The notes under the pieces were generated by a model. That model saw only the letters and a list, made by a program, of their open reading frames with translations, searched no databases and had not been told where the DNA came from. From AC2028 sp002373595 (lineage in GTDB: Bacteria; Bacillota; Clostridia; Lachnospirales; Lachnospiraceae), in contig CAMOIX010000010.1 of the NCBI GenBank assembly GCA_946616365.1, forward strand, positions 1 through 64,000: a stretch of DNA of 64,000 bases, given 5' to 3'. A program made the translations under genes and the position numbers. The first letter of the stretch is position 1, and each line of letters begins with the position of its first letter. Shown here piece after piece: positions 9,423 through 18,494 of the stretch.

Positions 9423-10295
9423 ATGTACAAAATCCTAAAGAAGAAGGAACTTGCAAAGAACATCATCCTGATGGACGTAGAGGCTCCCAGAGTCGCAAAG
9501 AGATGTCTGCCCGGACAGTTTCTCATCGTGAGAACAGATGAGGATGCGGAGAGGATACCTCTTACCATCTGTGATTATGATGCAGCAAAGGGAACCGTTA
9601 CGCTTGTATTTCAGGTGATCGGTGCTGCAACCAAGATCATGGGTGATCTTAATGAAGGCGATTCATTCCATGATGTTGTCGGACCTCTCGGAACTCCTTC
9701 CGATCTTGCTACCGATCCTATAGATGAAGTAAAGAAAAAGAGTATCGTATTTATTGCCGGTGGTGTCGGAACCGCTCCCGTATATCCTCAGGTTAAGTAC
9801 CTCCATGAGAGAGGAGTGAATGTCGATGTCATCATCGGTGCCAAGAATAAAGAACTCGTTATCCTCGAGGAAGAGTTCAAAGCTGTATCCGGAAATCTCT
9901 ACATCACGACCGATGACGGATCATACGGCAGAAACGGAATGGTTACCAAGTGTCTCGAGGATCTCGTTACGGAGGGTAAAAAGTACGACCACTGTGTTGC
10001 TATAGGACCTATGATAATGATGAAATTCGTATGCAAGCTCACCGAAAAGCTTGGCATACCCACAATAGTAAGTCTTAATCCGATAATGGTAGACGGAACG
10101 GGGATGTGCGGTGCATGCCGTGTATCCGTAGGCGGAGAGACCAAATTCGCTTGTGTAGACGGACCTGAATTTGACGGACACAAAGTAAACTTTGATGAAG
10201 CTATGAGACGCCAGACCCTCTATAAATCACGCGAGGGAAGAGCAATGCTCGCACTTGAAGGAACTCTTGAAGGCGGCGGGAAGTGCGGACAGTAA
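9423..10295 (+). CDS. nfnA: FAD/NAD-binding [2Fe-2S] subunit of NADH-dependent ferredoxin:NADP+ oxidoreductase
   Basis: Ferredoxin-reductase-like protein of the dihydroorotate dehydrogenase electron-transfer / sulfide dehydrogenase type (290 residues). It has an FAD-binding RIPLTI motif, an NAD-binding Rossmann start (FIAGGVGTAP), and a C-terminal cluster site with C229, C232 and C244 plus D224. Three Cys plus one Asp is the ligand set reported for the NfnA (NfnS) cluster. The next gene encodes the matching large subunit, so I favour the Nfn transhydrogenase, which couples NADH and ferredoxin to NADP+ by flavin-based bifurcation. A PyrK role is less likely because no pyrimidine genes are adjacent. 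Confidence 0.85.
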   Translation: MYKILKKKELAKNIILMDVEAPRVAKRCLPGQFLIVRTDEDAERIPLTICDYDAAKGTVTLVFQVIGAATKIMGDLNEGDSFHDVVGPLGTPSDLATDPIDEVKKKSIVFIAGGVGTAPVYPQVKYLHERGVNVDVIIGAKNKELVILEEEFKAVSGNLYITTDDGSYGRNGMVTKCLEDLVTEGKKYDHCVAIGPMIMMKFVCKLTEKLGIPTIVSLNPIMVDGTGMCGACRVSVGGETKFACVDGPEFDGHKVNFDEAMRRQTLYKSREGRAMLALEGTLEGGGKCGQ

Positions 10296-10353
10296 CAGCA
10301 CTTATCACTTATCACAGCATCGATGAATCTTGATTAATGAAAGGATGAGATAA

Positions 10354-11742
10354 ATGGACGTTTTAAAGAAGGTACCGGTAAGAGAACAGAATGCAAAGGA
10401 GAGGGCATGCAATTTCGAAGAAGTATGCCTCGGATATAATATCGATGAAGCCAGGGAAGAGGCAAGCAGATGCATCAATTGCAAGAATGCTCAGTGCATT
10501 AAGGGATGCCCCGTATCCATCAATATCCCCGGATTTATCGAGAAGGTAAAGGACGGAGATATCGAGGGAGCTTACAAGGTTCTCAGCGAATCATCTTCAC
10601 TTCCCGCTGTGTGCGGAAGAGTATGTCCTCAGGAGAGCCAGTGCGAAGGAAAGTGTATCCGCGGTATAAAGGGAGATCCTATTTCCATCGGAAAACTTGA
10701 AAGATTCGTAGCTGACTGGGCAGCCGAGAACGGTGTAAAGCCCGCTGCACCCGCTGAGAAGAACGGAAAGAAAGTTGCCGTCATAGGATCCGGACCTGCA
10801 GGTCTTTCCTGCGCAGGCGACCTTGCGAAGCTCGGATATGATGTAACTATATTTGAAGCACTTCATGAGGCAGGCGGAGTTCTCGTATACGGTATCCCCG
10901 AGTTCCGTCTTCCCAAGGAGACTGTTGTTAAGAGAGAGATAGAGAATGTAAAGAGCCTCGGAGTTAAGATCGAGACCAATGTAGTCGTAGGCAAGTCTGT
11001 TACGATCGACAGTCTTATCGAGGACGAGGGATTTGATGCAGTATTTATCGGATCCGGAGCAGGACTTCCCAAGTTCATGGGCATCCCCGGTGAGAATGCA
11101 AACGGAGTATTCTCCGCTAACGAGTATCTGACCAGAAGCAATCTCATGAAAGCTTTTAAGTCCGATTCAACCACTCCCATTATGGAGAGCAAGAAGGTTG
11201 CTGTTGTAGGAGGCGGAAACGTGGCTATGGATGCTGCGAGAACCGCACTCAGACTCGGAGCAGAGGTTCATATCGTATACAGAAGAAGTGAGGAAGAGCT
11301 TCCTGCCAGAGTTGAGGAAGTTCATCACGCAAAGGAGGAGGGCATCATATTCGACCTTCTTACCAATCCTGTCGAGATCATCGAAGATGAGAACGGTTGG
11401 GTAAAGGGGATCAAGTGTGTAAAGATGGAACTCGGAGAGCCCGATGAGTCCGGAAGACGTCGTCCTGTAGAAGTAAAGGGAAGCGAATTCATCACCGAAG
11501 TAGATACCGTCATCATGGCTCTCGGAACATCCCCCAATCCTCTCATCTCTTCAACGACCGAAGGTCTTGAAGTTAATAAGTGGAAATGTATTGTTGCCGA
11601 GGAAGAGAACGGTGCGACCAGCAGAGAAGGTGTTTATGCCGGAGGAGATGCCGTTACCGGCGCTGCAACCGTTATCCTTGCAATGGGTGCAGGAAGAGCC
11701 GGAGCAAAGGGCATTGACGAGTACTTAAGAGGAAAGAATTGA
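10354..11742 (+). CDS. nfnB: NADPH-binding large subunit of Nfn transhydrogenase (GltA-like)
   Basis: Homologue of the glutamate synthase small subunit, often annotated as homotetrameric NADPH-dependent glutamate synthase (462 residues). The N-terminus has two [4Fe-4S]-type Cys groups (CINCKNAQCIKGCP and CGRVCPQESQCEGKC), followed by an FAD motif (VIGSGPAGLSCAG), an NADPH motif (VVGGGNVAMDAARTA) and the C-terminal GGDAVTGAATVILAMGAGR. No large glutamate synthase subunit is next to it. The neighbour is the NfnA-type subunit, so ferredoxin:NADP+ oxidoreduction is the better call. A 58-base gap with no clear promoter separates the two genes. Confidence 0.87.
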   Translation: MDVLKKVPVREQNAKERACNFEEVCLGYNIDEAREEASRCINCKNAQCIKGCPVSINIPGFIEKVKDGDIEGAYKVLSESSSLPAVCGRVCPQESQCEGKCIRGIKGDPISIGKLERFVADWAAENGVKPAAPAEKNGKKVAVIGSGPAGLSCAGDLAKLGYDVTIFEALHEAGGVLVYGIPEFRLPKETVVKREIENVKSLGVKIETNVVVGKSVTIDSLIEDEGFDAVFIGSGAGLPKFMGIPGENANGVFSANEYLTRSNLMKAFKSDSTTPIMESKKVAVVGGGNVAMDAARTALRLGAEVHIVYRRSEEELPARVEEVHHAKEEGIIFDLLTNPVEIIEDENGWVKGIKCVKMELGEPDESGRRRPVEVKGSEFITEVDTVIMALGTSPNPLISSTTEGLEVNKWKCIVAEEENGATSREGVYAGGDAVTGAATVILAMGAGRAGAKGIDEYLRGKN

Positions 11743-12218
11743 CTGTAGAGATCATCTGTGTAGGAAAGATCAAAGAGAAGTTTTTCAGAGACGCTCTCTC
11801 GGAATACGAAAAGAGACTCTCGGCGTATTGCAGGTTTATCATAACCGAACTGCCTGATGAGAAAGCTCCGGAGAATCTCTCGGATGCACTTAAGGCGGAG
11901 GTCCTTCGCAAAGAGGGAGAGAGGATCCTTTCCAAGATAAAACAGGGTGCATATGTTATAACCCTGGAGATAGAAGGAGAGGGATGCAGCTCGGAAGAAT
12001 TGGCCGCGATGATTAAGAAACTTACGGTTGGCAGCAAGAGCGATATCGTTTTTGTCATCGGCGGATCTCTGGGACTTTCGGATGCAGTCAAAGCCAGATC
12101 GGATCATGCTCTCAGTTTTTCGAGAATGACATTTCCTCATCAGCTGATGAGAGTGATCCTTTCGGAGCAGGTTTACAGAGCGTTTAAGATCAATGCGGGG
12201 GAACCGTATCATAAATGA
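11739..12218 (+). CDS. rlmH: 23S rRNA pseudouridine-1915 N3-methyltransferase
   Basis: SPOUT-fold methyltransferase that modifies the 23S rRNA pseudouridine in helix 69. The 159-residue length is standard. The SAM-binding knot motifs VFVIGGSLG and the C-terminal LSEQVYRAFKINAGEPYHK signature are intact. It starts at TTG inside a TTGA overlap with the preceding stop, the only start that leaves the N-terminus (TVEIICVGKIKEK) full length. Its stop overlaps the nth start. Confidence 0.95.
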   Translation: MTVEIICVGKIKEKFFRDALSEYEKRLSAYCRFIITELPDEKAPENLSDALKAEVLRKEGERILSKIKQGAYVITLEIEGEGCSSEELAAMIKKLTVGSKSDIVFVIGGSLGLSDAVKARSDHALSFSRMTFPHQLMRVILSEQVYRAFKINAGEPYHK

Positions 12219-12847
12219 CAAAAAAAGAGCTCGTATCGGAAGTGATAAAGCGACTGAAAAAGGAATATCCCGATACGGGATGTTCTCTCGAATATTCGGA
12301 TGCATGGAAACTTCTGGTCAGTGTCAGACTGGCGGCTCAGTGTACCGATGAGAGAGTAAATATCGTTGTTCGTGATCTGTATGATAAGTTTCCTGATATT
12401 GATGCTCTCGCAGATGCCGATGTAAATGATATCGAAAAGATCGTAAGACCCTGCGGGCTCGGCAAGAGCAAAGCAAAAGATATAAAAGCCTGCATGAGTA
12501 TGCTTAGGGATGAATACGGATACAGAGTCCCTGATACCATGGATGATCTTTTAAGGCTTCCGGGAGTGGGGAGGAAGAGCGCCAATCTCATCCTCGGAGA
12601 TGTGTATGGGAAACCTGCTATCGTGACGGATACGCATTGCATCAGACTCTGCAATCGTATCGGTCTCGTGAAGGATGAGTATGATCCTGCAAAGGTCGAG
12701 AAGGCATTGTGGAAAATAGTTCCTCCCGAAGAGGGAAACAATCTGTGCCACAGATTTGTCGATCATGGACGTAAAGTATGTTCAGCAAGGAAAGATCCCG
12801 ATTGTGAGAATTGCTGTCTGTCCGATATATGTAAATACAAACCGTAG
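12215..12847 (+). CDS. nth: Endonuclease III
   Basis: DNA glycosylase/AP lyase for oxidised pyrimidines (210 residues). The helix-hairpin-helix LPGVGRKSAN carries the catalytic lysine K121, and VTDTH carries the aspartate D139, close to the E. coli numbering (K120, D138). The C-terminal iron-sulfur cysteines are present, but the first spacing is C-x7-C-x2-C-x5-C rather than the usual C-x6-C-x2-C-x5-C, a one-residue insertion. It overlaps rlmH by 4 bases. Confidence 0.95.
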   Translation: MTKKELVSEVIKRLKKEYPDTGCSLEYSDAWKLLVSVRLAAQCTDERVNIVVRDLYDKFPDIDALADADVNDIEKIVRPCGLGKSKAKDIKACMSMLRDEYGYRVPDTMDDLLRLPGVGRKSANLILGDVYGKPAIVTDTHCIRLCNRIGLVKDEYDPAKVEKALWKIVPPEEGNNLCHRFVDHGRKVCSARKDPDCENCCLSDICKYKP

Positions 12848-12866
12848 AGAAAGGGAGGTATGACCT

Positions 12867-14171
12867 ATGAGGATGGTTGAGATCATAGCGAAAAAAAGAG
12901 ACGGCGGAGAATTATCCGAGGCTGAGATCAGATTTTTCGTTGAAGGTTATACGAAGGGAGAGATCCCTGATTATCAGGCATCAGCTCTTATGATGGCTAT
13001 ATTCCTCCGCGGTATGAATGAGAAAGAGACTGTAGCTCTTACCATGGCTATGGCTGATTCGGGAGATCATCTCGATCTTTCATCCATAGACGGAGTGAAG
13101 GTTGATAAGCACAGCACCGGAGGAGTGGGCGACAAAACCAGCCTGATTCTTACTCCAATGGTTGCGGCATGCGGCGTCAAAGTCGCAAAGATGAGCGGAA
13201 GAGGCCTGGGACATACCGGAGGCACTATCGATAAGCTTGAAGTTTTCCCCGGATTTAAGGTTGATATTCCTACGGACCTTTTCTTCAGGAATGTAAAAGA
13301 AAACGGCATCTCGATAATGGGACAGACAAAGGATCTGGCTCCTGCAGACAAGAAACTCTATGCGCTCAGAGATGTTACCGCTACCGTAGATAACCTGAGC
13401 CTCATCGCAAGCTCCATCATGAGTAAGAAACTGGCGTCAGGTGCGGATGCTATCGTACTTGATGTAAAGACAGGAAGCGGAGCTTTCATGAAGACCGAGG
13501 AAGATTCCGAAGCTTTGGCCAATGAAATGGTAAGCATCGGAAAAGGCGCGGGCAGAAAGATGGCCGCAGTTGTATCCAATATGGATCAGCCTCTTGGACT
13601 TGCGGTAGGAAACGCCCTTGAAGTTAAGGAAGCAATAGAGACTCTTAAGGGAGAAGGCCCCGAAGATATCACCGAGCTTTGCTACAAACTCGGAAGTAAG
13701 ATGCTTGTGCTCGGCGAGAAGGCTTCGAATGAAAAGGAAGCCCGTGAAATGCTTGAAGATGCGATAAGGAGCGGAAGAGCTCTGGAGAAACTCGCACAGT
13801 TTATTGCATCACAGGGCGGTGATACCGCTGCTATATATGACACATCCAAGCTTATCACTGCAAGTATCATCAGAGAGATTGAGGCTCCGGTCTCCGGATA
13901 TATCAGCAGCATAGCATGTTCCGAGATAGGAATGTGCAGCCTGATACTTGGTGGCGGCAGAGTGACCAAGGAGAGCGATATTGATCTGTCCGTAGGTCTT
14001 GTGCTCAAAAAGAAAGTCGGAGACTATGTCAATAAAGGTGAAGCTCTCGCAGTGATCTATGCAAACGATGAAGCAAAGTGCAGAGAAGCGACACTCAGAT
14101 TCCTCAGCAGTTATTCGATCGGGGATGAAGAGGTGACACATCAGACACTTATCAAAAAGGAGATCGGATAA
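12867..14171 (+). CDS. pdp: Pyrimidine-nucleoside phosphorylase
   Basis: Phosphorolyses thymidine, uridine or deoxyuridine in pyrimidine salvage. The 434-residue length is standard. The phosphate and nucleoside site KHSTGGVGDKTSL and the MSGRGLGHTGGT signature are intact. A GGGAGG site sits at proper distance from the ATG, and the protein begins MRMVEIIAKKRDG, the usual family start. It has a C-terminal PYNP domain. Strict thymidine phosphorylase (DeoA) versus broader Pdp specificity cannot be decided; Pdp is usual in this phylum. Confidence 0.93.
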   Translation: MRMVEIIAKKRDGGELSEAEIRFFVEGYTKGEIPDYQASALMMAIFLRGMNEKETVALTMAMADSGDHLDLSSIDGVKVDKHSTGGVGDKTSLILTPMVAACGVKVAKMSGRGLGHTGGTIDKLEVFPGFKVDIPTDLFFRNVKENGISIMGQTKDLAPADKKLYALRDVTATVDNLSLIASSIMSKKLASGADAIVLDVKTGSGAFMKTEEDSEALANEMVSIGKGAGRKMAAVVSNMDQPLGLAVGNALEVKEAIETLKGEGPEDITELCYKLGSKMLVLGEKASNEKEAREMLEDAIRSGRALEKLAQFIASQGGDTAAIYDTSKLITASIIREIEAPVSGYISSIACSEIGMCSLILGGGRVTKESDIDLSVGLVLKKKVGDYVNKGEALAVIYANDEAKCREATLRFLSSYSIGDEEVTHQTLIKKEIG

Positions 14172-14177
14172 TAGTCT

Positions 14178-15173
14178 ATGGCGGAAACTTCCATTAAGAT
14201 CGAACTTCCCATGTCTGCAATGAAGATCGTATTTGGCGCGGGAGACAGCTATATCAGAAAGGTTGAAAGAGACTTTGATGTGGCGGTCGTTGACAGGAAC
14301 GGGTATCTGACTGTCACCGGGGAAGAGGAAAATGCCAGAAAGGCATGTGCTGTTATAGAAGAATTATCGAGACATTCCGAAAGGGGTAATGACATAGAAG
14401 AACAGACTCTTGATTATGCGATAGAGATGGGTAAGGAATCGGACGCAGATGTACTTAGTGAGATCGATTCTGATTGCATATGCCACACCGTACAGGGCAA
14501 GCCTGTAAAGCCCAAGACTGTCGGCCAGAAAAAGTATGTGGAAGCCATCAAAAAGAATATGATCACTTTCGGATCGGGACCTGCCGGTACGGGAAAGACA
14601 TATCTGGCCATGGCCATGGCGATAACCGCATTTAAGAATGAGGAAGTCGGAAGACTCATACTTACCAGACCGGCCATCGAAGCGGGCGAAAAACTCGGAT
14701 TCCTGCCCGGTGATCTGCAGAGCAAGGTCGATCCGTACCTCAGACCTCTGTATGATGCTTTGTATCAGATCATGGGAGCGGAGAGTTTTCTTAAGAATAC
14801 CGAGAAGGGACTTATTGAAGTGGCTCCTCTTGCATATATGAGAGGACGCACTTTGGATAACGCTTTCATCATACTTGACGAGGCTCAGAATACGACTCCT
14901 GCGCAGATGAAGATGTTCCTTACCAGGATCGGATTCGGGTCTAAAGCCGTAATAACCGGTGATCTTACTCAGAAAGATCTGGCTCCCGGAATCAGATCCG
15001 GACTGGATGAAGCAAGTGAGGTCTTAAAGAAGATAGAGGGAATCTCTTTCTGCGAACTTACAAGCAAAGATGTAGTCAGACACCCTCTCGTCCAGAAGAT
15101 AGTTCAGTCTTACGAAGAATACGAAAAGAGCAGACGTAAGGATAGGAAGCCTGCAAAAGGAAACAAGAAATAA
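14178..15173 (+). CDS. phoH: PhoH-family ATPase
   Basis: PhoH/YbeZ type ATPase of 331 residues. It has an N-terminal KH-like RNA-binding region (about 1-80) and a P-loop domain with Walker A GPAGTGKT (134-141) and Walker B (FIILDEAQN). The family works with YbeY in rRNA maturation. Here the order is phoH, a PgpH-like gene, ybeY, the usual Firmicutes arrangement. Spacing to the flanking genes is 3-6 bases. Confidence 0.93.
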   Translation: MAETSIKIELPMSAMKIVFGAGDSYIRKVERDFDVAVVDRNGYLTVTGEEENARKACAVIEELSRHSERGNDIEEQTLDYAIEMGKESDADVLSEIDSDCICHTVQGKPVKPKTVGQKKYVEAIKKNMITFGSGPAGTGKTYLAMAMAITAFKNEEVGRLILTRPAIEAGEKLGFLPGDLQSKVDPYLRPLYDALYQIMGAESFLKNTEKGLIEVAPLAYMRGRTLDNAFIILDEAQNTTPAQMKMFLTRIGFGSKAVITGDLTQKDLAPGIRSGLDEASEVLKKIEGISFCELTSKDVVRHPLVQKIVQSYEEYEKSRRKDRKPAKGNKK

Positions 15174-15176
15174 CCG

Positions 15177-16406
15177 ATGAGCGGTAAGGACGAAACCGGA
15201 AAGATAAAAAAGAAAAAATCAGAAGCCGTATGGACACTTCCTCCGGTGATGTATTCGCTTATTCTCACCGGGAGCGTATTCGGACTCTGCATGGCGAGAA
15301 GCCTTGGCTGGATAGAAGTATATAAAGTGCTTATATTCACGTTTTTCGGTTCTCTTATAACGGGATATGCAGTAAAGAAGTATTTCCCCTATTCGGAGAC
15401 CGATCCCGATTTTACCGGACTGTCGCTTAACAGATTCTGGGTAGTTAATTTTGCAAGTGCCGTGCTCGTGCTGGTATTTACTTATCTGCCCAATACTTCA
15501 TGGCCGATAGTCGCTGTATTTGTGCTCACCGGACTCTTCGGAACTCCGGGTATCGGTATCATATCGGGTTCGACACTTCTCATGACATCTGTGCTCCTTA
15601 CTCAGGGCGGAGCACCGCTTTTCTTTCTGTATTTCCTGAGCGGAGTATTTGCGATCATATGCTTCCTGCCTCTTGAGAAGGATGTAAAGATCACATTTCC
15701 GATGATACTTAGCATGATAGGACTTTTTATCTGCGAGGTCAGCGGCATCATGATCGCAGAGAGAGGATTGTTCGGATTAGAACAGCTCCTTCTCCCGATA
15801 GTAAATATCATACTTACTTCGATACTTATATTCTTCGGAGTAAGGTTTTATGCCACAAAGGTTGTATTTAAGTACAGAGATCTTTATCAGAGACTCGGAG
15901 ATACTGAACATCCTGCACTGCAGTCGCTTAAAGAGACCAACAAAAAGAAATATATGCAGAGTATCCATACCGCATATTTCTGTGACCGTATCGGACTTAA
16001 GCTCGGACTGGATAATGATATCCTTAAATGCGCAGGTTACTTTCATACTCTTGTTCCTGCCAAAGCTGAAGAGAGAGAGAGTTTTTACGATGAGATGGAG
16101 TTTACCGGCGCAATAAGGATGGTGCTTGATGAATTCGCAGACTATATGAACGGAGCACAGTCCGGTACCATCATCAGAAAAGAGAGTGCAGCTCTTCTGT
16201 GCGCACATACTATCGTAAAAGCTGTACTCATGATGTATGAAAAACATCCTGATTCCAAACCGGATGTGGACAAGCTCACAGAGGCTGCTTTTGCCAGATT
16301 TACTTCGAACGGTACTTTCGATAAATGCGAGATAAGCATTGGAGAACTTGGCACACTTAAAAAGATCTTTACAGAGGATAAGCTCTATTATGACTTTTTA
16401 CGTTGA
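15177..16406 (+). CDS. Degenerate PgpH-like 7TM-HD membrane protein
   Basis: 409 residues: about seven membrane helices (roughly 22-232) followed by a cytoplasmic domain that resembles the HD phosphodiesterase domain of PgpH (c-di-AMP hydrolase). The tract EHPALQSLKETNKKKYMQS matches the PgpH region before its first metal-binding histidine, but the usual Y-H-H-S reads Y-M-Q-S (259-262), and the H-D pair in GAYYHDIGK reads GYFHTL, H290 followed by T291. The large extracellular 7TMR-HDED part of normal PgpH (about 700 residues) is absent. Position between phoH and ybeY supports descent from pgpH. I infer a catalytically dead, possibly regulatory protein. Confidence 0.7.
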   Translation: MSGKDETGKIKKKKSEAVWTLPPVMYSLILTGSVFGLCMARSLGWIEVYKVLIFTFFGSLITGYAVKKYFPYSETDPDFTGLSLNRFWVVNFASAVLVLVFTYLPNTSWPIVAVFVLTGLFGTPGIGIISGSTLLMTSVLLTQGGAPLFFLYFLSGVFAIICFLPLEKDVKITFPMILSMIGLFICEVSGIMIAERGLFGLEQLLLPIVNIILTSILIFFGVRFYATKVVFKYRDLYQRLGDTEHPALQSLKETNKKKYMQSIHTAYFCDRIGLKLGLDNDILKCAGYFHTLVPAKAEERESFYDEMEFTGAIRMVLDEFADYMNGAQSGTIIRKESAALLCAHTIVKAVLMMYEKHPDSKPDVDKLTEAAFARFTSNGTFDKCEISIGELGTLKKIFTEDKLYYDFLR

Positions 16407-16893
16407 GAATGAGACACAGGCAAAATTTGATTTTGATTTAGAAGAGATAACAGAGACGGTCGGGAAAGGAGTCCTTGCATCAGAGGAGATCGCGTATGAT
16501 GATATATGTGTCAATCTGCTCGTTACTGATGATGCCGGGATAAAGGAGATCAATAAGCAGTTTAGGGATATTGATAATCCGACAGATGTTCTGTCTTTCC
16601 CGAATCTTGAATTTGAAGAGCCCGCTGTGATAGATATACCGGAGGAAGAGAGGGCGGATTATTACGACCCCGATACCGATGAACTGATCCTTGGCGATAT
16701 ATATATCAATGCGGACAGAGTTAAACAGCAGGCCGAAGAATACGGGCACTCTCAGAAACGCGAATTTGCATTCCTCGTTGCACACAGTATGCTTCACCTC
16801 CTTGGATACGACCATATGGAGGACGACGAGAGACTCGTGATGGAAGAGAAACAAAAAAAGGTACTTGATGATCTGGGAATTAAAAGGGATTAA
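16390..16893 (+). CDS. ybeY: Endoribonuclease YbeY
   Basis: Single-strand-specific metalloendoribonuclease for 16S rRNA 3' maturation and ribosome quality control. The zinc site is intact as H132, H136 and H142 in HSMLHLLGYDH. I chose the ATG at 16390 (MTFYVENETQ, 167 residues), which overlaps the previous gene by 17 bases. An ATG 51 bases earlier is in frame but would add residues that the family lacks. It is next-but-one to phoH. Confidence 0.94.
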   Translation: MTFYVENETQAKFDFDLEEITETVGKGVLASEEIAYDDICVNLLVTDDAGIKEINKQFRDIDNPTDVLSFPNLEFEEPAVIDIPEEERADYYDPDTDELILGDIYINADRVKQQAEEYGHSQKREFAFLVAHSMLHLLGYDHMEDDERLVMEEKQKKVLDDLGIKRD

Positions 16894-16895
16894 CG

Positions 16896-18485
16896 ATGAA
16901 GATATCATCATCTAAACAGATAGAATATTTTTCCATAGTCATAGCGGCTATCTCGATCTTACTTTTCAGGACGACCATAGGAGATCTTGGCTTGGGCTAT
17001 ATGGCTGCATGCCTTGTTCCTTTTTATATATTCAGGGTACTATCCGGGTATGAATCCGGAAATGTGATCGGAAGGAAGATGTATCTGGCTGCAAACAAAG
17101 GTCAGATAGGCAATTTTGTTACGATGAAGGTTGTGTTCAGAAACCTTCAGATCGTTATCGGATTTGTATCTTCCGTTCTCTATGTACTTCTCACCGAAAA
17201 GATGCTTTCGGATGTTTTTCATATGCCGCATGCATACTATATTCCGATCTTCCTTGCACCTGCACTTCTGATCAGAAATCTGAATGAATATCTCTCCGCG
17301 TATGCAAAGGGAAGAGGCGTAGCGAAGGCAACCTGGATTACTGATATGATCAGGCCCATTTGCATACTGCTTTTCGGATTTCTTTTTCAGCATTTCCTTG
17401 GAGAGTACGGCACCAAGGTGAGCAGGCTCCTTTTGGAGGAGGGTTATTCCAATCTCTATGGATGCCTTGGAATATCCATTGCCTATGTACTTGCCGAGGT
17501 AATAGTATTTCTTTATCTTGAATTCGTTAAATGGGGTATTAAGCGTTCGCCTCTTCCGGAATCACAGTATGGAAGAGTACGGGAGAATACCTGGACCGTT
17601 CTTTTTGCGTCCGTGGAGGGAAGACTGCCCGAGATGCTGAACTCGCTTGCGATGCTTATGCTCTTCCTGATATTGATGATCCGTGTATCGGGAGCCGGCA
17701 CAAGTAATGTTTATGGCATGGCGGGAGAGTATGGCGCGTTTATATGCGGTTATCTTACTCCTGTGGTATTTGCTGTGGGACTGACCATCGTTGTTACCTG
17801 TGAGATCTGTCTTAAGTGCTGCAAGGCTTTTAAGAGAGAAGTGATAAGGGAAGTAAGAGAGTATTTCAGATACGGAATACATGTATCGGTGATCATGGGA
17901 TCGCTCTTTTCGGTATTTCTCATCTCTTTATCAGGCAATCTGTCGGCTCTTCTTGCCAATGAAAATATAAATATCGGAGACGTGCTTTTTAAGGGTGCAA
18001 TAGTATGTCTGCTGGCCGGCCCTGCATGGTTCTTCTACAGACTGCTCGTATTCAGAGGTCTTGGTCTCTATGCTTTTGTCTGCAACATGGTAGCGTGTGC
18101 GGCAGGCATCGGCATCGGAGGCATACCGGGATCCAAGGATATCTATCTGGGGATTGTTGTATCCATCATCATATGGCTGATTATAAATTGCATCGGACTC
18201 GGCGCTTTGACATTTATCCGTCTTAATCTGAATTACGATCCGATAGCCGGTGCGATAGTTCCTTTCCTGTCCTGTGCAGTTATCGGTGTGTTCAATATGA
18301 TCATTTCCAAAATGGCTACGCCGCATCTGGGTGGGGCATTTACGTCATTTATATGTTTTGTCGCTATGCTGACAGCATATCCGACGATCTTGCTGTTCCT
18401 CAGGAATATTGATGAAAGGGAGATAAAGGTACTCCCCTTGAGCAGATTCCTGACGGCGCTTGGTCAGTTTTTGCGTGTACTGTAG
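16896..18485 (+). CDS. MATE/MOP-like oligosaccharide flippase-type membrane protein
   Basis: 529 residues with about 12-14 membrane helices spread evenly over the protein and short loops, as in MOP-superfamily exporters (SpoVB, MurJ, Wzx). I see no specific signature that names a subfamily. It begins 2 bases after ybeY and is followed 9 bases later by a flavoprotein gene. Transport of a lipid-linked sugar or peptidoglycan precursor would fit the fold, but the substrate is unknown. Confidence 0.55.
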   Translation: MKISSSKQIEYFSIVIAAISILLFRTTIGDLGLGYMAACLVPFYIFRVLSGYESGNVIGRKMYLAANKGQIGNFVTMKVVFRNLQIVIGFVSSVLYVLLTEKMLSDVFHMPHAYYIPIFLAPALLIRNLNEYLSAYAKGRGVAKATWITDMIRPICILLFGFLFQHFLGEYGTKVSRLLLEEGYSNLYGCLGISIAYVLAEVIVFLYLEFVKWGIKRSPLPESQYGRVRENTWTVLFASVEGRLPEMLNSLAMLMLFLILMIRVSGAGTSNVYGMAGEYGAFICGYLTPVVFAVGLTIVVTCEICLKCCKAFKREVIREVREYFRYGIHVSVIMGSLFSVFLISLSGNLSALLANENINIGDVLFKGAIVCLLAGPAWFFYRLLVFRGLGLYAFVCNMVACAAGIGIGGIPGSKDIYLGIVVSIIIWLIINCIGLGALTFIRLNLNYDPIAGAIVPFLSCAVIGVFNMIISKMATPHLGGAFTSFICFVAMLTAYPTILLFLRNIDEREIKVLPLSRFLTALGQFLRVL

Positions 18486-18494
18486 GAGTTAAGA

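Noticed and set aside
10354..11742. Assignment as a true glutamate synthase small subunit
   Set aside because: No large glutamate synthase subunit is adjacent, while an NfnA-type partner with the Asp-plus-three-Cys cluster site lies directly upstream.
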